From assembly GCA_023663615.1 (NCBI GenBank), contig JAMPHA010000006.1:1-64000 (forward strand): a DNA stretch of 64,000 nucleotides. Reading direction: 5' to 3'. Shown in pieces: positions 52,358 through 61,711 of this stretch; within the stretch, counting starts at the first letter, position 1, and each line of letters begins with the position of its first letter. The notes under the pieces are model-generated. The model made no database searches. It was not told the DNA's origin and saw only the letters and a program-made list of their open reading frames with translations. This DNA comes from DLAJ01 sp023663615 (lineage in GTDB: Bacteria > Bacillota > Clostridia > Lachnospirales > Lachnospiraceae). A program made the position numbers and the translations under genes.

Positions 52358-53419
52358 ATGAAGAAAAAGCGGAAGAGTACAAAGCGGCAGAAGTGGATAG
52401 GACTGTCGGGCGTTATGTTGTTGCTGGCGGCTTGCGGGAGCGGGAAAGGTGATGAGACAGCGCATACTCTGCCGCAGCAGATTCCCAATTATACGGAGGA
52501 AGAGTACGAGGCACAGGATCATGAGTGGGATCTGCTGTTTGACAGTTATGAGGACAGCTATCTTGTTCATGAGTGGAAGGAAGAACAAACGGGGATTAGC
52601 AGACCGTACGGAATCTGTGTGGCGGGGGATGAAGTATTTGTCTGTGATTTTGATAATCATTGCATTGTGAAGCTTGATCAAGAGGGAGCGCGCATTGCTT
52701 CCTACGGCACACTGGGTGCGGAAAAAGGAAACTTTACAAATCCGACAGCCATTGTCTGTCACGACGGGCAGCTTTATGTATTGGATCAGGGCAACCATCG
52801 GGTTCAGATATTTGATATGGATATGAATTATCAACGGGAGGTGCCTTATGCAGCGGTCACGTTTGATAAGAATGATTATTTTCAGGATATAGCGGTGGAC
52901 CAGAACGGGACGATCTATCTGAGCGTGTGGACAAATGCATCGACTTACGGGGTGTATTACCTGTCTGAGGAGGGGCGCGCAGTGGCAGTGGAACCGCGCA
53001 TCAGCGGCGCGCTGGCAGAATATCAGGGCGAGGTTTATGCCATGAATACGTTTATGAATTATAAGGTGAACGGTGCCTATAACATGGGGTGGGGAGAGAA
53101 CTTTTTCTTAAAATGCACGGCGGGCGGATTGGAACAGCTTGCGGAACTGCCCTACAAATATACGCCCGCGGATTTTTGTGTTGTGAATGATAGGATTTAT
53201 GCAGTCTCCCTGCATGGCTACGAGCGCCAGCTTAACAGGCTTACGCTGGAGGGGAAATTGGATTCTGCGGTCTATATTTTTGAGACGAAAGAGCGGGACT
53301 GGTCTAATATTATGAATGAACCGGCGACATTTCCGTTTTATCTTGATGTGGTAGACGACGATCACATTTATGCGGTTGATTCGCTGTGGAAGACCGTATA
53401 CTATTTTGAAAAGAAATAA
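52358..53419 (+). CDS. Beta-propeller lipoprotein (NHL/6-bladed type), paralogue 2
   Basis: 353 aa with lipobox LAAC (Cys26) and the same blade sequence as its neighbour (ISRPYGICVAGDEVFVCDF, FTNPTAIVCHDGQLYVLDQ). The two share their order of motifs throughout, and the last part is nearly identical at DNA level (36 identical bases from 53341), indicating tandem duplication with recent gene conversion. GAGAGGTG lies 8 nt before ATG 52358. Its stop is immediately followed by the ATG of the first permease gene. The 166-bp gap upstream has a TTGACA at 52196 without a well-placed -10. Confidence 0.82.
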   Translation: MKKKRKSTKRQKWIGLSGVMLLLAACGSGKGDETAHTLPQQIPNYTEEEYEAQDHEWDLLFDSYEDSYLVHEWKEEQTGISRPYGICVAGDEVFVCDFDNHCIVKLDQEGARIASYGTLGAEKGNFTNPTAIVCHDGQLYVLDQGNHRVQIFDMDMNYQREVPYAAVTFDKNDYFQDIAVDQNGTIYLSVWTNASTYGVYYLSEEGRAVAVEPRISGALAEYQGEVYAMNTFMNYKVNGAYNMGWGENFFLKCTAGGLEQLAELPYKYTPADFCVVNDRIYAVSLHGYERQLNRLTLEGKLDSAVYIFETKERDWSNIMNEPATFPFYLDVVDDDHIYAVDSLWKTVYYFEKK

Positions 53420-54529
53420 ATGGAAAAGAGGGGGAATTGGCAGAAAATGAGTCATATCCTGCATTTATTATATCATCACAGGCTTTTGAACGCCGCGGTG
53501 GTCATAACGGTCGCGATCGGTCTGATGTTTCCGATCGCCGTTCTCTCAACGGTCAGTTTTATGCTGGACAATCTGCGGTTGTGCAGTTATGACGATCCGC
53601 AAAACAGGATCGTTGCCGATTGCAGAAGCGTCTATCAACAGCCGGAGCGGCTGGATGAGTGGCTGGATACGGATCAAACGGCGGAGTATGGCTATATTGC
53701 GTACACCGGTGTGCTGCGGATTACGGATCAGGGCGTGGAAACGATCGGTGTTGCCGGGACGACGGAACGCTATTTGGAACTGGAAGGATTTGCGCTGGAA
53801 GACGGCAGAATGATCACAAAAGAAGAATATGAGCAGGGGGCGCATGTCTGTATGCTGCGGGATGACTGCGGCGTATCGGTCGGGGAAGTGATCTCTCTCA
53901 TGGGAGAGGATTATGAGGTGGTCGGACGGATCAATGTGCCGAAAATGTACGGTGTAGCCGCCGTCCCGTACCGCTGTATGGAGGAATTGGCGGCGGGGGA
54001 CAGGATGCAGTTTCGGATTTCATTCCGTATGGAAGGTCCGGAGGCGGCGATCCGCTTTCCTATGAGCTGTCTTGACTTTGCGGATGAGGTTTTAAGCTTT
54101 GCATGGGGAGAGGAGATCAACGAGCCTTATGTCGGGTCAATTCGGGCGCAGGCGGCGGATATGCTTCGAAAGGGCGGCATTGTCATTTTTGCGGCGCTGA
54201 TCAGTATTCTTTTTATCCTGACGGGGAAAGTCTGTGAAGAGCGCTATCTGATCGGGCTGCGTATCGGGATGGGAGCGACGGGTATGCGTATTTATTGGGA
54301 GCTTCTCATAGAAAACGGAATCCTTATGGCGTGTGCGTTGTTGTTGGACTTGCTCTTATTTCCGATCGTGATACGGAATATGCGCACGGTATACGGTTAT
54401 CCGTCGCCATGGATGCTTGCCTGTATTGCGGGGGTCCTTTTGGTGATCACGGCGGTCGTATCGGGGGTCGTGTACTTAAGAGCCGTCAGGCGGATGTCCC
54501 CTGCGGAGCTGCTGAAAGGAGAGGCATGA
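53420..54529 (+). CDS. FtsX-type ABC permease, first of a pair
   Basis: 369 aa in MacB/FtsX layout: one N-terminal helix (LNAAVVITVAIGLMFPIAVL), a 200-residue outside domain, and three C-terminal helices ending RRMSPAELLKGEA, the characteristic tail. Such permeases do not form a pore but transmit motion from a cytoplasmic ATPase to outside partners. No ATPase gene is adjacent. The start abuts the lipoprotein stop, and a later in-frame ATG (53447) follows AGAGGGGG at a longer distance. The end overlaps the next gene by 4 nt (ATGA). Confidence 0.85.
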   Translation: MEKRGNWQKMSHILHLLYHHRLLNAAVVITVAIGLMFPIAVLSTVSFMLDNLRLCSYDDPQNRIVADCRSVYQQPERLDEWLDTDQTAEYGYIAYTGVLRITDQGVETIGVAGTTERYLELEGFALEDGRMITKEEYEQGAHVCMLRDDCGVSVGEVISLMGEDYEVVGRINVPKMYGVAAVPYRCMEELAAGDRMQFRISFRMEGPEAAIRFPMSCLDFADEVLSFAWGEEINEPYVGSIRAQAADMLRKGGIVIFAALISILFILTGKVCEERYLIGLRIGMGATGMRIYWELLIENGILMACALLLDLLLFPIVIRNMRTVYGYPSPWMLACIAGVLLVITAVVSGVVYLRAVRRMSPAELLKGEA

Positions 54530-55776
54530 GGTATTCATTACAAAAAGCAGTCAGAATGATCTGGCTGCATAAAGGAATGTACGCGCTGCTTTTGCTGGAG
54601 GTGGCGGCGGGAATGTTTTTATTTTCCTATTGCCTGAATGCAACGATGTCGTGCGACGATACCGTCCGCAGGATTGACGAGGGAATCGGAACGGATGCGG
54701 TTCAGCTTAGCTGCTACTTAAACGGCACAAATTATCAGCCGGACGGATTTCCGGTGCCGCCCGACGCCGTGGAGTGGATGCGGGGGCAGGAGGGAGCGGA
54801 AAAGCTGCGTGTGGAATATCTGCCTTATGTGCGGGGAGAGGTTTATTCTGCGGATACCGGGGAGCGCGCGGAGGTATATCTGCTTTTTTTGAATGAGGAG
54901 AGCAGCGCCCTGCTTGGCTTTTCCTATGTGCCGGAGACGGGATATATCGGCAGCAGGGCGGCGGAGGCACTGGCGCAGAACGTGGGTAAAGAAAATGAAG
55001 ACGCGCTGTTTGGCTATTCTTCCCTGACAATTTCGGACAATATGCTCAGGTATGGAGAGGAATGGGAATGCCGGATCGACGGGATGCTGCCAATGGAAGC
55101 GGAATGGGAGGAGCAGGCTGTCAGCAGGTCCTACGGAAGCGTTTCCGCCGAAGAACAGTTTTGGCTGTCGGACTGCATGGTGCTCCCTGTAGAGCGGATG
55201 GGCGTGCTCGTTCATGCGCCGGGCTTAAACGGAAAAGTTTCCATGCAGTTTTTTGCGGATGAATGGAACGGGAATCTTGAGATTTTGACGGATTTTGTGA
55301 AGAAGATGAATGCGGACAGGGACGATTATCATTTTTCACTGACACAGCAGTCGGTAGAATTGCACCACAGTGCCGAGGATCTGATGATTCCTTACCGCAC
55401 ATCGCTTTGGGTAGGGATTTCCGTGCTTGCGATCACGACGAGCGGTATGATCGGCGCGTTTATCCTGATCCTTCATCGGAGAGAGCGGATCAATGCGGTC
55501 GCGGTTGCGTGCGGCGCAACTTACGGGAGACTGTTTGCAGAGCTTTTCGTTGAAATCGGAAGCGTGATCTTTGCGGGGACAATGATCGGGCTGATCCTGT
55601 CGGTTCCGGCGGTGCTTCGCGTGCGGATCCACGCGCTTGCGATGGAGGGAGCCATGCATACGGGAGCAGTTTGTATCTGTCTTTTCATCTGTGTGATGTC
55701 CGCGCTGCTGATCTGCGGAGGCGCAACGCTGCTCGTGCGCAGGAAGCAGCCGTCGGAGGCGCTGAAAGCGTCGTAA
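54526..55776 (+). CDS. FtsX-type ABC permease, second of a pair
   Basis: 416 aa. N-terminal helix (YALLLLEVAAGMFLFSYCL), a 260-residue outside domain, three C-terminal helices and the tail RRKQPSEALKAS. ATG 54526 overlaps the previous stop and has AAAGGAGAGG just upstream, so the two permeases are coupled and probably pair. The partner ATPase must be encoded elsewhere if the complex is active. Upstream lipoproteins are candidates for the outside partner. Confidence 0.85.
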   Translation: MRYSLQKAVRMIWLHKGMYALLLLEVAAGMFLFSYCLNATMSCDDTVRRIDEGIGTDAVQLSCYLNGTNYQPDGFPVPPDAVEWMRGQEGAEKLRVEYLPYVRGEVYSADTGERAEVYLLFLNEESSALLGFSYVPETGYIGSRAAEALAQNVGKENEDALFGYSSLTISDNMLRYGEEWECRIDGMLPMEAEWEEQAVSRSYGSVSAEEQFWLSDCMVLPVERMGVLVHAPGLNGKVSMQFFADEWNGNLEILTDFVKKMNADRDDYHFSLTQQSVELHHSAEDLMIPYRTSLWVGISVLAITTSGMIGAFILILHRRERINAVAVACGATYGRLFAELFVEIGSVIFAGTMIGLILSVPAVLRVRIHALAMEGAMHTGAVCICLFICVMSALLICGGATLLVRRKQPSEALKAS

Positions 55777-55819
55777 CACGGGACTTTTAGGGTGGGGGTG
55801 AGGAAATTTCGTAAGCCCA

Positions 55820-55899
55820 AAAGAACTGCCTGCGGCAGTTCTTTGAAAGACTTTCGCGTAAGCGGAAGTCTTTTTTCGCGTAAGCGGAAGTCTTTTTTT
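55820..55899. terminator. Paired hairpins (inverted second copy of the spoVG-associated element)
   Basis: Hairpin A (55820-55844) has a perfect 11-bp stem AAAGAACTGCC with TGC loop. Hairpin B (55846-55873) pairs AAAGACTTTCGC with GCGGAAGTCTTT and ends in six T. The right half of B plus T run (from CGCGTAAGCGG) is repeated once more at 55877-55899. The order A-B and junction TTCTTTGAAAGACTT are those of the reverse complement of 26194-26247. Confidence 0.8.
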
Positions 55900-56010
55900 G
55901 TGCAAAATAAAAAATAATCAAAATCACGGTGAGAAAAACAGGTCATGATGTGTTTATATAATAAAGGGACAAAAGAATCGAAATAAGAAATGCAAAAGGA
56001 GACGAGGACA

Positions 56011-56553
56011 TTGGAGCAGGGGTGGAGTCAGAAGCTTGCGTCATTGTATCGCGAGCGGTACGGGCAGCTTTACCGTGCAGCTTATCGGATCGTGGAGCGG
56101 CAGGATGAGGCGGAAGACGCGGTGCATACCGCATTCGTCAGACTGCTGCGGATGAAAGGACATTACGATGCGCTGAGCGGGGATGAATTGTGTTACATGG
56201 CGGTCTGTATCGTCAAGCACGCAGCGCTCAATATGCTGCGGGATGAAAAGAAGCAGCTCCTATGCGAAAATCCGGAGGAGTTGTCGGCGCAGTCGCAGGA
56301 ACATACGGAAAGCTTCGGCGCGGCTGACGTGCCGGGCGGATCGGGGACAGGAGGCGATACGCTGCGGGAGCTGGTGCGCGGGGCGCTTTATCAGATGCCG
56401 GACGCGCAGTGCCGGCTGCTTTGGATGAAATATTATGCGGGAATGAGTCATCAGGATATTGCGACGGCACTGCATATTTCGCGGCATGCGGTGGACATGC
56501 GTCTGCACCGTGCAAGACGTGAACTGGAGAGCAGGATCAAAGAGGAGAGATAA
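56011..56553 (+). CDS. ECF sigma factor
   Basis: 180 aa with sigma region 2 (LYRAAYRIVERQDEAEDAVHT) and region 4 (GMSHQDIATALHISRHAVDMRL). It directs RNA polymerase to a specific, unknown promoter set. TTG 56011 is preferred because AAGGAG ends 9 nt upstream; the in-frame ATG at 55990 precedes that site and has none of its own. The next gene, a membrane propeller protein, starts 13 nt downstream, the usual place of an anti-sigma factor. Confidence 0.88.
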   Translation: MEQGWSQKLASLYRERYGQLYRAAYRIVERQDEAEDAVHTAFVRLLRMKGHYDALSGDELCYMAVCIVKHAALNMLRDEKKQLLCENPEELSAQSQEHTESFGAADVPGGSGTGGDTLRELVRGALYQMPDAQCRLLWMKYYAGMSHQDIATALHISRHAVDMRLHRARRELESRIKEER

Positions 56554-56566
56554 AGGGAGGATTCGT

Positions 56567-57946
56567 ATGAAAAAAGAAGAACAGATAGTAAAGGAAGCAT
56601 TGGGCGAGTATGCGTTGCAGGAACTGCGGGCGCTTGGGCAGGAACAGGACGGAAACGGGGCGGAGCCGGGAGCGCACATGGACGGCAGGATGAGTCGGAC
56701 GTTCCGTTATTACAAGGAAGGAAAAAAGAAACGGTTCGTGATCTGCGGCGTCTGCGCGGCCTCTGCGGCAGCAGCGGCGCTCTTAATCGGGATTGGCGTC
56801 GGGAACATCCGGACCGTGCGGGAGCAGGATCAACGGAGCGGTGTGGACACGGCGCAGACAGAGCCTGCGGGACGGGACACGGAAAATATGCAGTATGAGG
56901 TTTATATGAACCATTACGGGGAGGGAGCAACGCTTTCCTATGCGAGCGCACAGAATCAGAACAGGACCGCGGACACGCTGCCGGAGGAGATCGCTGTTTT
57001 ACAGACAATGGAGTGGAGCGGGGCTTCCATGCATACGGACACGGAAACGGCGGTCAAAAATTCCAATTATAAAAATTTCGGGTATTTATGCGCGGACGGC
57101 AGGGGAAACATTTATTATTCCGATCTGACGCAGCGGGCGATCTACATGAGTGGCGAGGACGGAAGCGGATGCGTGAAGCTGGCTGACGGCGCCGGAAATT
57201 ATTTGCAGGAGAAAGACGGCGTCCTGTATTATAACGCATTGGATGAGGGCGGAGCGATCGTGCGTCTGAATGTTTCAACCGGCGAAAAACGTGTGCTCAT
57301 GGATGAGCCGCACGGAGAATTTATTCTGACGGGGAAGGGCGTGCTGGTCAATGCGGAAAGCGGCGTAAAGCTCCTTTCCTATGACGGGAGCGGAGCGCAG
57401 ACGCTGGAGCAAATGTCTGACAGGGGCTGGCAGCCCGCGCTGTTTACCGCATCCGGGGAGACGGTTCTTTTTAACGCGGTGCAGGGAACGGATGTGAGCT
57501 ATTATTTACAGGGTTATCTGCTCTGTTATGACGGGAATCGGGAGGAAGTTTTCTATGTAGGGCAGGTTATGATGCGTCCGCTGCTTGCGGGAGATTATCT
57601 TTTAGCAGTCAAAGGAGAAAGTGCGAAGCAGGCGAGCCTCCATGTCATGGATATGGCGGCGGGAACGGACACGGATTTGGGCGTATGGCCGTATGACGGG
57701 TTTGTGAGCAACGGGGACGTCGTCTATTATACGCGGGGCGGGATGCTCTGCCGGTTCCGCGGCGGCGAAAACCGGGAGATCATGAACCTGCATGAGCAGG
57801 AATCGGAGCTTATGGGTGAGGCGCCGGACCGGTATCTGTATCTTGCGGGAGACTACCTGTATTGGATGTCCCAAAGACAGGTGGTGGAGGATGGTCAAGT
57901 GGTTGAGGTATTTTATGAATGGCACAGTGTAAAAATTGAGGAATAA
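56567..57946 (+). CDS. Membrane-anchored DUF5050-like propeller, candidate anti-sigma factor
   Basis: 459 aa. A cytoplasmic, acidic/helical stretch (residues 1-55), one membrane helix (FVICGVCAASAAAAALLIGIG), then a large outside beta-propeller with DGRGNIYYSD, KDGVLYYNALDEGGAI and NGDVVYYTRGG blades. Position right after an ECF sigma gene and the cytoplasmic tail suggest sigma binding, but the tail lacks a recognisable zinc anti-sigma motif. GGGAGG lies 6 nt before ATG 56567. Confidence 0.75.
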   Translation: MKKEEQIVKEALGEYALQELRALGQEQDGNGAEPGAHMDGRMSRTFRYYKEGKKKRFVICGVCAASAAAAALLIGIGVGNIRTVREQDQRSGVDTAQTEPAGRDTENMQYEVYMNHYGEGATLSYASAQNQNRTADTLPEEIAVLQTMEWSGASMHTDTETAVKNSNYKNFGYLCADGRGNIYYSDLTQRAIYMSGEDGSGCVKLADGAGNYLQEKDGVLYYNALDEGGAIVRLNVSTGEKRVLMDEPHGEFILTGKGVLVNAESGVKLLSYDGSGAQTLEQMSDRGWQPALFTASGETVLFNAVQGTDVSYYLQGYLLCYDGNREEVFYVGQVMMRPLLAGDYLLAVKGESAKQASLHVMDMAAGTDTDLGVWPYDGFVSNGDVVYYTRGGMLCRFRGGENREIMNLHEQESELMGEAPDRYLYLAGDYLYWMSQRQVVEDGQVVEVFYEWHSVKIEE

Positions 57947-57964
57947 AATTTTTTCGCTTATCTA

Positions 57965-57993
57965 TTTTCATTCTTTGGCATTTACGCTATAAT
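57965..57993 (+). promoter_or_regulatory. Promoter of glgP
   Basis: TTTTCA (57965-57970), 17 bp, TATAAT (57988-57993), about 45 nt before the glgP start. Confidence 0.55.
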
Positions 57994-58039
57994 AGGACAG
58001 GAAGAAAAAGGAAGCACCCTAGTGAAGGAGGACGGCGTT

Positions 58040-60526
58040 ATGCCAAAGAAGACAACAACAGTGACAGCAAATACAAACAATGCATTTGACAAAGATTTAT
58101 TTAAGCGCAGCGTGGTATATAATGTAAAAACGTTATATCGCAAGAACATGGAGGAAGCGACGCCGCAGCAGATTTTTCAGGCGGTCTCCTATGCCGTGAA
58201 AGATCAGGTCATCACGAACTGGATGGACACGCAGGAGGAATACGAAAAGAAGGATCCGAAGATCGTGTATTATCTTTCCATGGAATTCCTGATGGGGCGT
58301 GCGCTCGGCAATATGATGATCAACCTGCAGGCGTACAAGGACGCGAAGGATGCGCTCTTAGAGCTTGGTGTGGACATTAACGTGATCGAGGATCAGGAGC
58401 CGGATGCGGCGCTCGGAAACGGCGGTCTCGGACGGCTTGCGGCATGTTTCCTTGATTCGCTCGCAACGCTCGGCTACGCGGCGTACGGCTGCGGCATCCG
58501 TTACCGTTACGGCATGTTTAAGCAGGAAATCCGCGACGGCTATCAGATCGAGGTGCCGGACAACTGGCTTGTGGACGGCAACCCGTTTGAACTGCGCCGC
58601 CCGGAATATGCCAAGGAAGTGAAGTTCGGCGGCTATGTGGCGTGCCGTGTGGATGAGAACGGCAGAAATAATTACTATCAGGAAGATTATCAGGTCGTAA
58701 GAGCGGTTCCGTATGACCTGCCGATTGTCGGCTACGGAAACCGCATTGTGAATACGCTGAGAATCTGGGATGCGGAGCCGGTTGACTGCTTCCGTCTTGA
58801 TTCTTTTGACAAGGGTGACTATCAGAAAGCAGTGGAGCAGGAGAACTTAGCGCGCAACATCGTGGAAGTCCTCTATCCGAACGACAACCATTACGCAGGC
58901 AAGGAACTGCGCTTAAAGCAGCAGTATTTCTTTATTTCCGCATCCGTGCAGGAAGCGGTCGCCAAGTATATGAGAACGCATAAGGACGTGCGCAAATTAT
59001 ACGAGAAAGTCACGTTCCAGTTGAACGATACGCACCCGACGGTTGCGGTTGCGGAGCTGATGCGGATCTTGATGGATGAGCATTATCTGACATGGGACGA
59101 GGCGTGGAACGTGACGACAAAAACCTGCGCGTACACGAATCATACGATCATGTCCGAAGCGCTTGAGAAGTGGCCGATCGAGCTGTTCTCCCGTCTGCTT
59201 CCGAGAGTTTACCAGATTGTGGAGGAGATCAACCGCCGCTTCCTTCTTCAGATTGAGCAGATGTATCCGGGCAATCATGAGAAGGTCCGCAAGATGGCGA
59301 TCATCTATGACGGGCAGGTCAAGATGGCGCATCTGGCAATCTGCGCAAGCTACAGTGTCAACGGCGTGGCGAGACTGCACACGGAGATTTTGAAAAATCA
59401 GGAGCTCAAAGACTTCTACGAGATGATGCCGCAGAAGTTCAACAATAAGACGAACGGAATCACGCAGAGACGTTTCCTGCTGCACGGAAACCCGCTGCTG
59501 GCGGACTGGGTGACGGCGCATGTCGGCTCGGACTGGATCACCGACTTACCGAAGATCAACAAATTAAAGGTTTATGCGGATGACGAAAAGGCACAGCAGG
59601 AGTTCATGAACATTAAGTATCAGAACAAGGTGCGCCTTGCGCAGTATATTTTAGAGCATAACGGCATCGTCGTTGATCCGCGCTCCATTTTTGACGTACA
59701 GGTAAAGCGTCTGCATGAGTATAAGCGCCAGCTTTTGAACATTCTGCACGTCATGTATCTGTATAACTGCTTAAAAGATAATCCGGCGATGAAATTCTAT
59801 CCGCGCACCTTTATCTTCGGCGCAAAGGCGGCGGCAGGTTATCGCAATGCGAAGCTGACGATCAAGTTAATCAACGCCGTTGCGGATGTGGTAAACAACG
59901 ACGCTTCCATCAACGGAAAGATCAAGGTCGTATTTATTGAGAATTACCGCGTATCCAATGCGGAGCTGATCTTCGCGGCGGCGGATGTGTCCGAGCAGAT
60001 TTCCACCGCCAGCAAGGAAGCGTCCGGAACGGGCAACATGAAGTTCATGTTAAACGGCGCGCTGACGCTCGGCACGATGGACGGCGCGAATGTGGAGATC
60101 GTGGAGGAAGTCGGCGAGGAGAATGCGTTTATTTTCGGGTTAAGCTCCGACGAGGTCATCCGTTATGAGAATCAGGGCGGCTACGATCCGATGGAAATCT
60201 TTAATAACGATCCCGATGTCAGACGCGTGCTCATGCAGCTCATTAACGGCACGTTCGCGCAGGATACCGAGATGTTCCGCACGCTCTATAACTCCCTGCT
60301 TAATACGCAGAGCACGTCGAAGGCGGACACGTATTTTATTCTGAAAGACTTCCGCTCCTATGCGGACGCACAAAAGCGCGTGGAGGAAGCGTACCGGAAC
60401 GAGTCGGGCTGGGCGAAGAGCGCGATCTTAAACGTAGCCTGCACGGGCAAGTTCACATCCGACAGAACGATTCAGGAGTATGTGGATGAGATCTGGAAAC
60501 TCGACAAGGTGACGATCGAGCAGTAA
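58040..60526 (+). CDS. glgP: Glycogen/alpha-glucan phosphorylase
   Basis: 828 aa, glycosyltransferase family 35. It releases glucose 1-phosphate from alpha-1,4-glucans using phosphate and PLP. The PLP lysine lies in EASGTGNMKFMLNG; LGNGGLGRLAACFLDSLATL and KRLHEYKRQLLN are hallmark segments. ATG 58040 follows AAGGAGG by 8 nt; the GTG at 58022 would place the ribosome-binding site inside the gene. It degrades what glgC/glgD, 34 kb away, help make. Confidence 0.96.
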   Translation: MPKKTTTVTANTNNAFDKDLFKRSVVYNVKTLYRKNMEEATPQQIFQAVSYAVKDQVITNWMDTQEEYEKKDPKIVYYLSMEFLMGRALGNMMINLQAYKDAKDALLELGVDINVIEDQEPDAALGNGGLGRLAACFLDSLATLGYAAYGCGIRYRYGMFKQEIRDGYQIEVPDNWLVDGNPFELRRPEYAKEVKFGGYVACRVDENGRNNYYQEDYQVVRAVPYDLPIVGYGNRIVNTLRIWDAEPVDCFRLDSFDKGDYQKAVEQENLARNIVEVLYPNDNHYAGKELRLKQQYFFISASVQEAVAKYMRTHKDVRKLYEKVTFQLNDTHPTVAVAELMRILMDEHYLTWDEAWNVTTKTCAYTNHTIMSEALEKWPIELFSRLLPRVYQIVEEINRRFLLQIEQMYPGNHEKVRKMAIIYDGQVKMAHLAICASYSVNGVARLHTEILKNQELKDFYEMMPQKFNNKTNGITQRRFLLHGNPLLADWVTAHVGSDWITDLPKINKLKVYADDEKAQQEFMNIKYQNKVRLAQYILEHNGIVVDPRSIFDVQVKRLHEYKRQLLNILHVMYLYNCLKDNPAMKFYPRTFIFGAKAAAGYRNAKLTIKLINAVADVVNNDASINGKIKVVFIENYRVSNAELIFAAADVSEQISTASKEASGTGNMKFMLNGALTLGTMDGANVEIVEEVGEENAFIFGLSSDEVIRYENQGGYDPMEIFNNDPDVRRVLMQLINGTFAQDTEMFRTLYNSLLNTQSTSKADTYFILKDFRSYADAQKRVEEAYRNESGWAKSAILNVACTGKFTSDRTIQEYVDEIWKLDKVTIEQ

Positions 60527-60647
60527 GATGACGGTGAGCAGGATGCCGGAGGAATACGGATCTATCATGAAGCGGCGAGGGAGAAGAAATGGGAGTCCTC
60601 CGCCGGATCGGAAAGTTCCGAAATTCTGCGAGAGTAAGATTTTGACA

Positions 60648-60688
60648 AAAAAACGGTTGTGGTATGAGAATATCACAGCCGTTTTTTT
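60648..60688 (+). terminator. Terminator after glgP
   Basis: AAAACGGTTGTG pairs with CACAGCCGTTTT (one wobble) and is followed by T. The gap 60527-60864 otherwise contains the promoter listed next and nothing else recognised. Confidence 0.85.
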
Positions 60689-60764
60689 GCGCGATGGGCG
60701 CGAGCGTGGAATGCGGAGCATTTCACGTCTGCTTTCGCGCGCAACGATATTGTCAAAAAACAGG

Positions 60765-60795
60765 TTGACAGAAATGTACCGGAGGGGGGTATTAT
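60765..60795 (+). promoter_or_regulatory. Possible promoter of the secreted protein gene
   Basis: TTGACA (60765-60770) and TATTAT (60790-60795) with a long 19-bp spacer that includes a G6 run. The unusual spacer makes it uncertain. Confidence 0.45.
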
Positions 60796-60864
60796 AAATA
60801 CGGATAATTTTGGGTGATACCAAAAAATAAAAAAGGAATGAAAGCATTCCGGAAAGAGGCGAAG

Positions 60865-61548
60865 ATGAAAAAGAGAATGGTAACAGCGGCGATGGCGGTG
60901 GTAACAGCGCTGTGCATGGGAATGATCGGCATGACGGCGCCGATGCAAGTGTCCGCCGCAGGAGAATCGCAGACGGTTGTTGTGGAGACAACACAGCGGT
61001 GCAGTATTTGGAGCGCGCCTGCGACAACGGAAGAGAACCGAGTGAAATATGTGGACGAGGGGTATCAGATCACCCTTTATCCCGAAGTGATCCAAAGCGG
61101 ATTGGGAGACGGGAAAACATTCTACCGCACGATAAAGGGCGCGTATGTATTGTGCAGGTGCGTTGTTGGTGATTTGGACAGCGTAGACAGCAGCACAGCG
61201 ACAGGAACAGGAACGGGGAGCGTCACAGGCAGCGCAGACAGCGGCGCTGCGGCAGGAACGGGAAGTGCCGCGCTTCCGGTTGGCAGCATGGACGACTATA
61301 GGGCACTGATAAAGGCGCTGTTGCCGCAAATTTCATATGCGCGGGTTGAGACGGAAGTCTACGATTACGGTGATGGCAGCTATAATATTGAGGAAAGATA
61401 TTATGATGCAAGTGGTGAGAACATTAGAACGATTTGCTATGTAAATGAAATAGTCAGAATATGGTGTTACGTGGGGGACGGCGGTCGTCATATTACCTAT
61501 TATGATGCGCAGGGAAATATAACGGATGTTCCCGAAGAACTTTATTGA
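60865..61548 (+). CDS. Secreted protein of unknown function
   Basis: 227 aa. A clear signal peptide (KKRMVTAAMAVVTALCMGM... ending VSAA) is followed by about 75 residues, a Gly/Thr/Ser/Ala linker (residues about 112-135) and a C-terminal domain rich in Tyr and Asp (YDYGDGSYNIEERYYDASG). No family recognised. ATG 60865 has AGAGG 5 nt upstream and gives the best signal peptide; ATG 60838 would prepend charged residues. Confidence 0.75.
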   Translation: MKKRMVTAAMAVVTALCMGMIGMTAPMQVSAAGESQTVVVETTQRCSIWSAPATTEENRVKYVDEGYQITLYPEVIQSGLGDGKTFYRTIKGAYVLCRCVVGDLDSVDSSTATGTGTGSVTGSADSGAAAGTGSAALPVGSMDDYRALIKALLPQISYARVETEVYDYGDGSYNIEERYYDASGENIRTICYVNEIVRIWCYVGDGGRHITYYDAQGNITDVPEELY

Positions 61549-61590
61549 TGAAAACGGAAATCTGATTTAAGAGAGCAGGCAAACTGTAGA

Positions 61591-61638
61591 GAAGAGGGCG
61601 TTCCTCAAGTCATTCGACTTTTGGAACACCCTTTTCTT
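61591..61638 (+). terminator. Terminator-like hairpin after the secreted protein gene
   Basis: GAAGAGGGCGTTCC pairs with GGAACACCCTTTTC (one mismatch) around an 18-nt loop, with T residues at the 3' side. Confidence 0.6.
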
Positions 61639-61711
61639 AAAATAAAAGGCAGATGGATTACAAATAAATAGTTCCATGAACTTCAAATCTTTTGTGAACC
61701 TTTTACCTGCG

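Noticed and set aside
54295..54525. Upstream extension of the second FtsX gene
   Set aside because: It overlaps the first permease for 230 bp. The ATGA overlap start at 54526 has a proper ribosome-binding site and gives a normal N-terminal helix.
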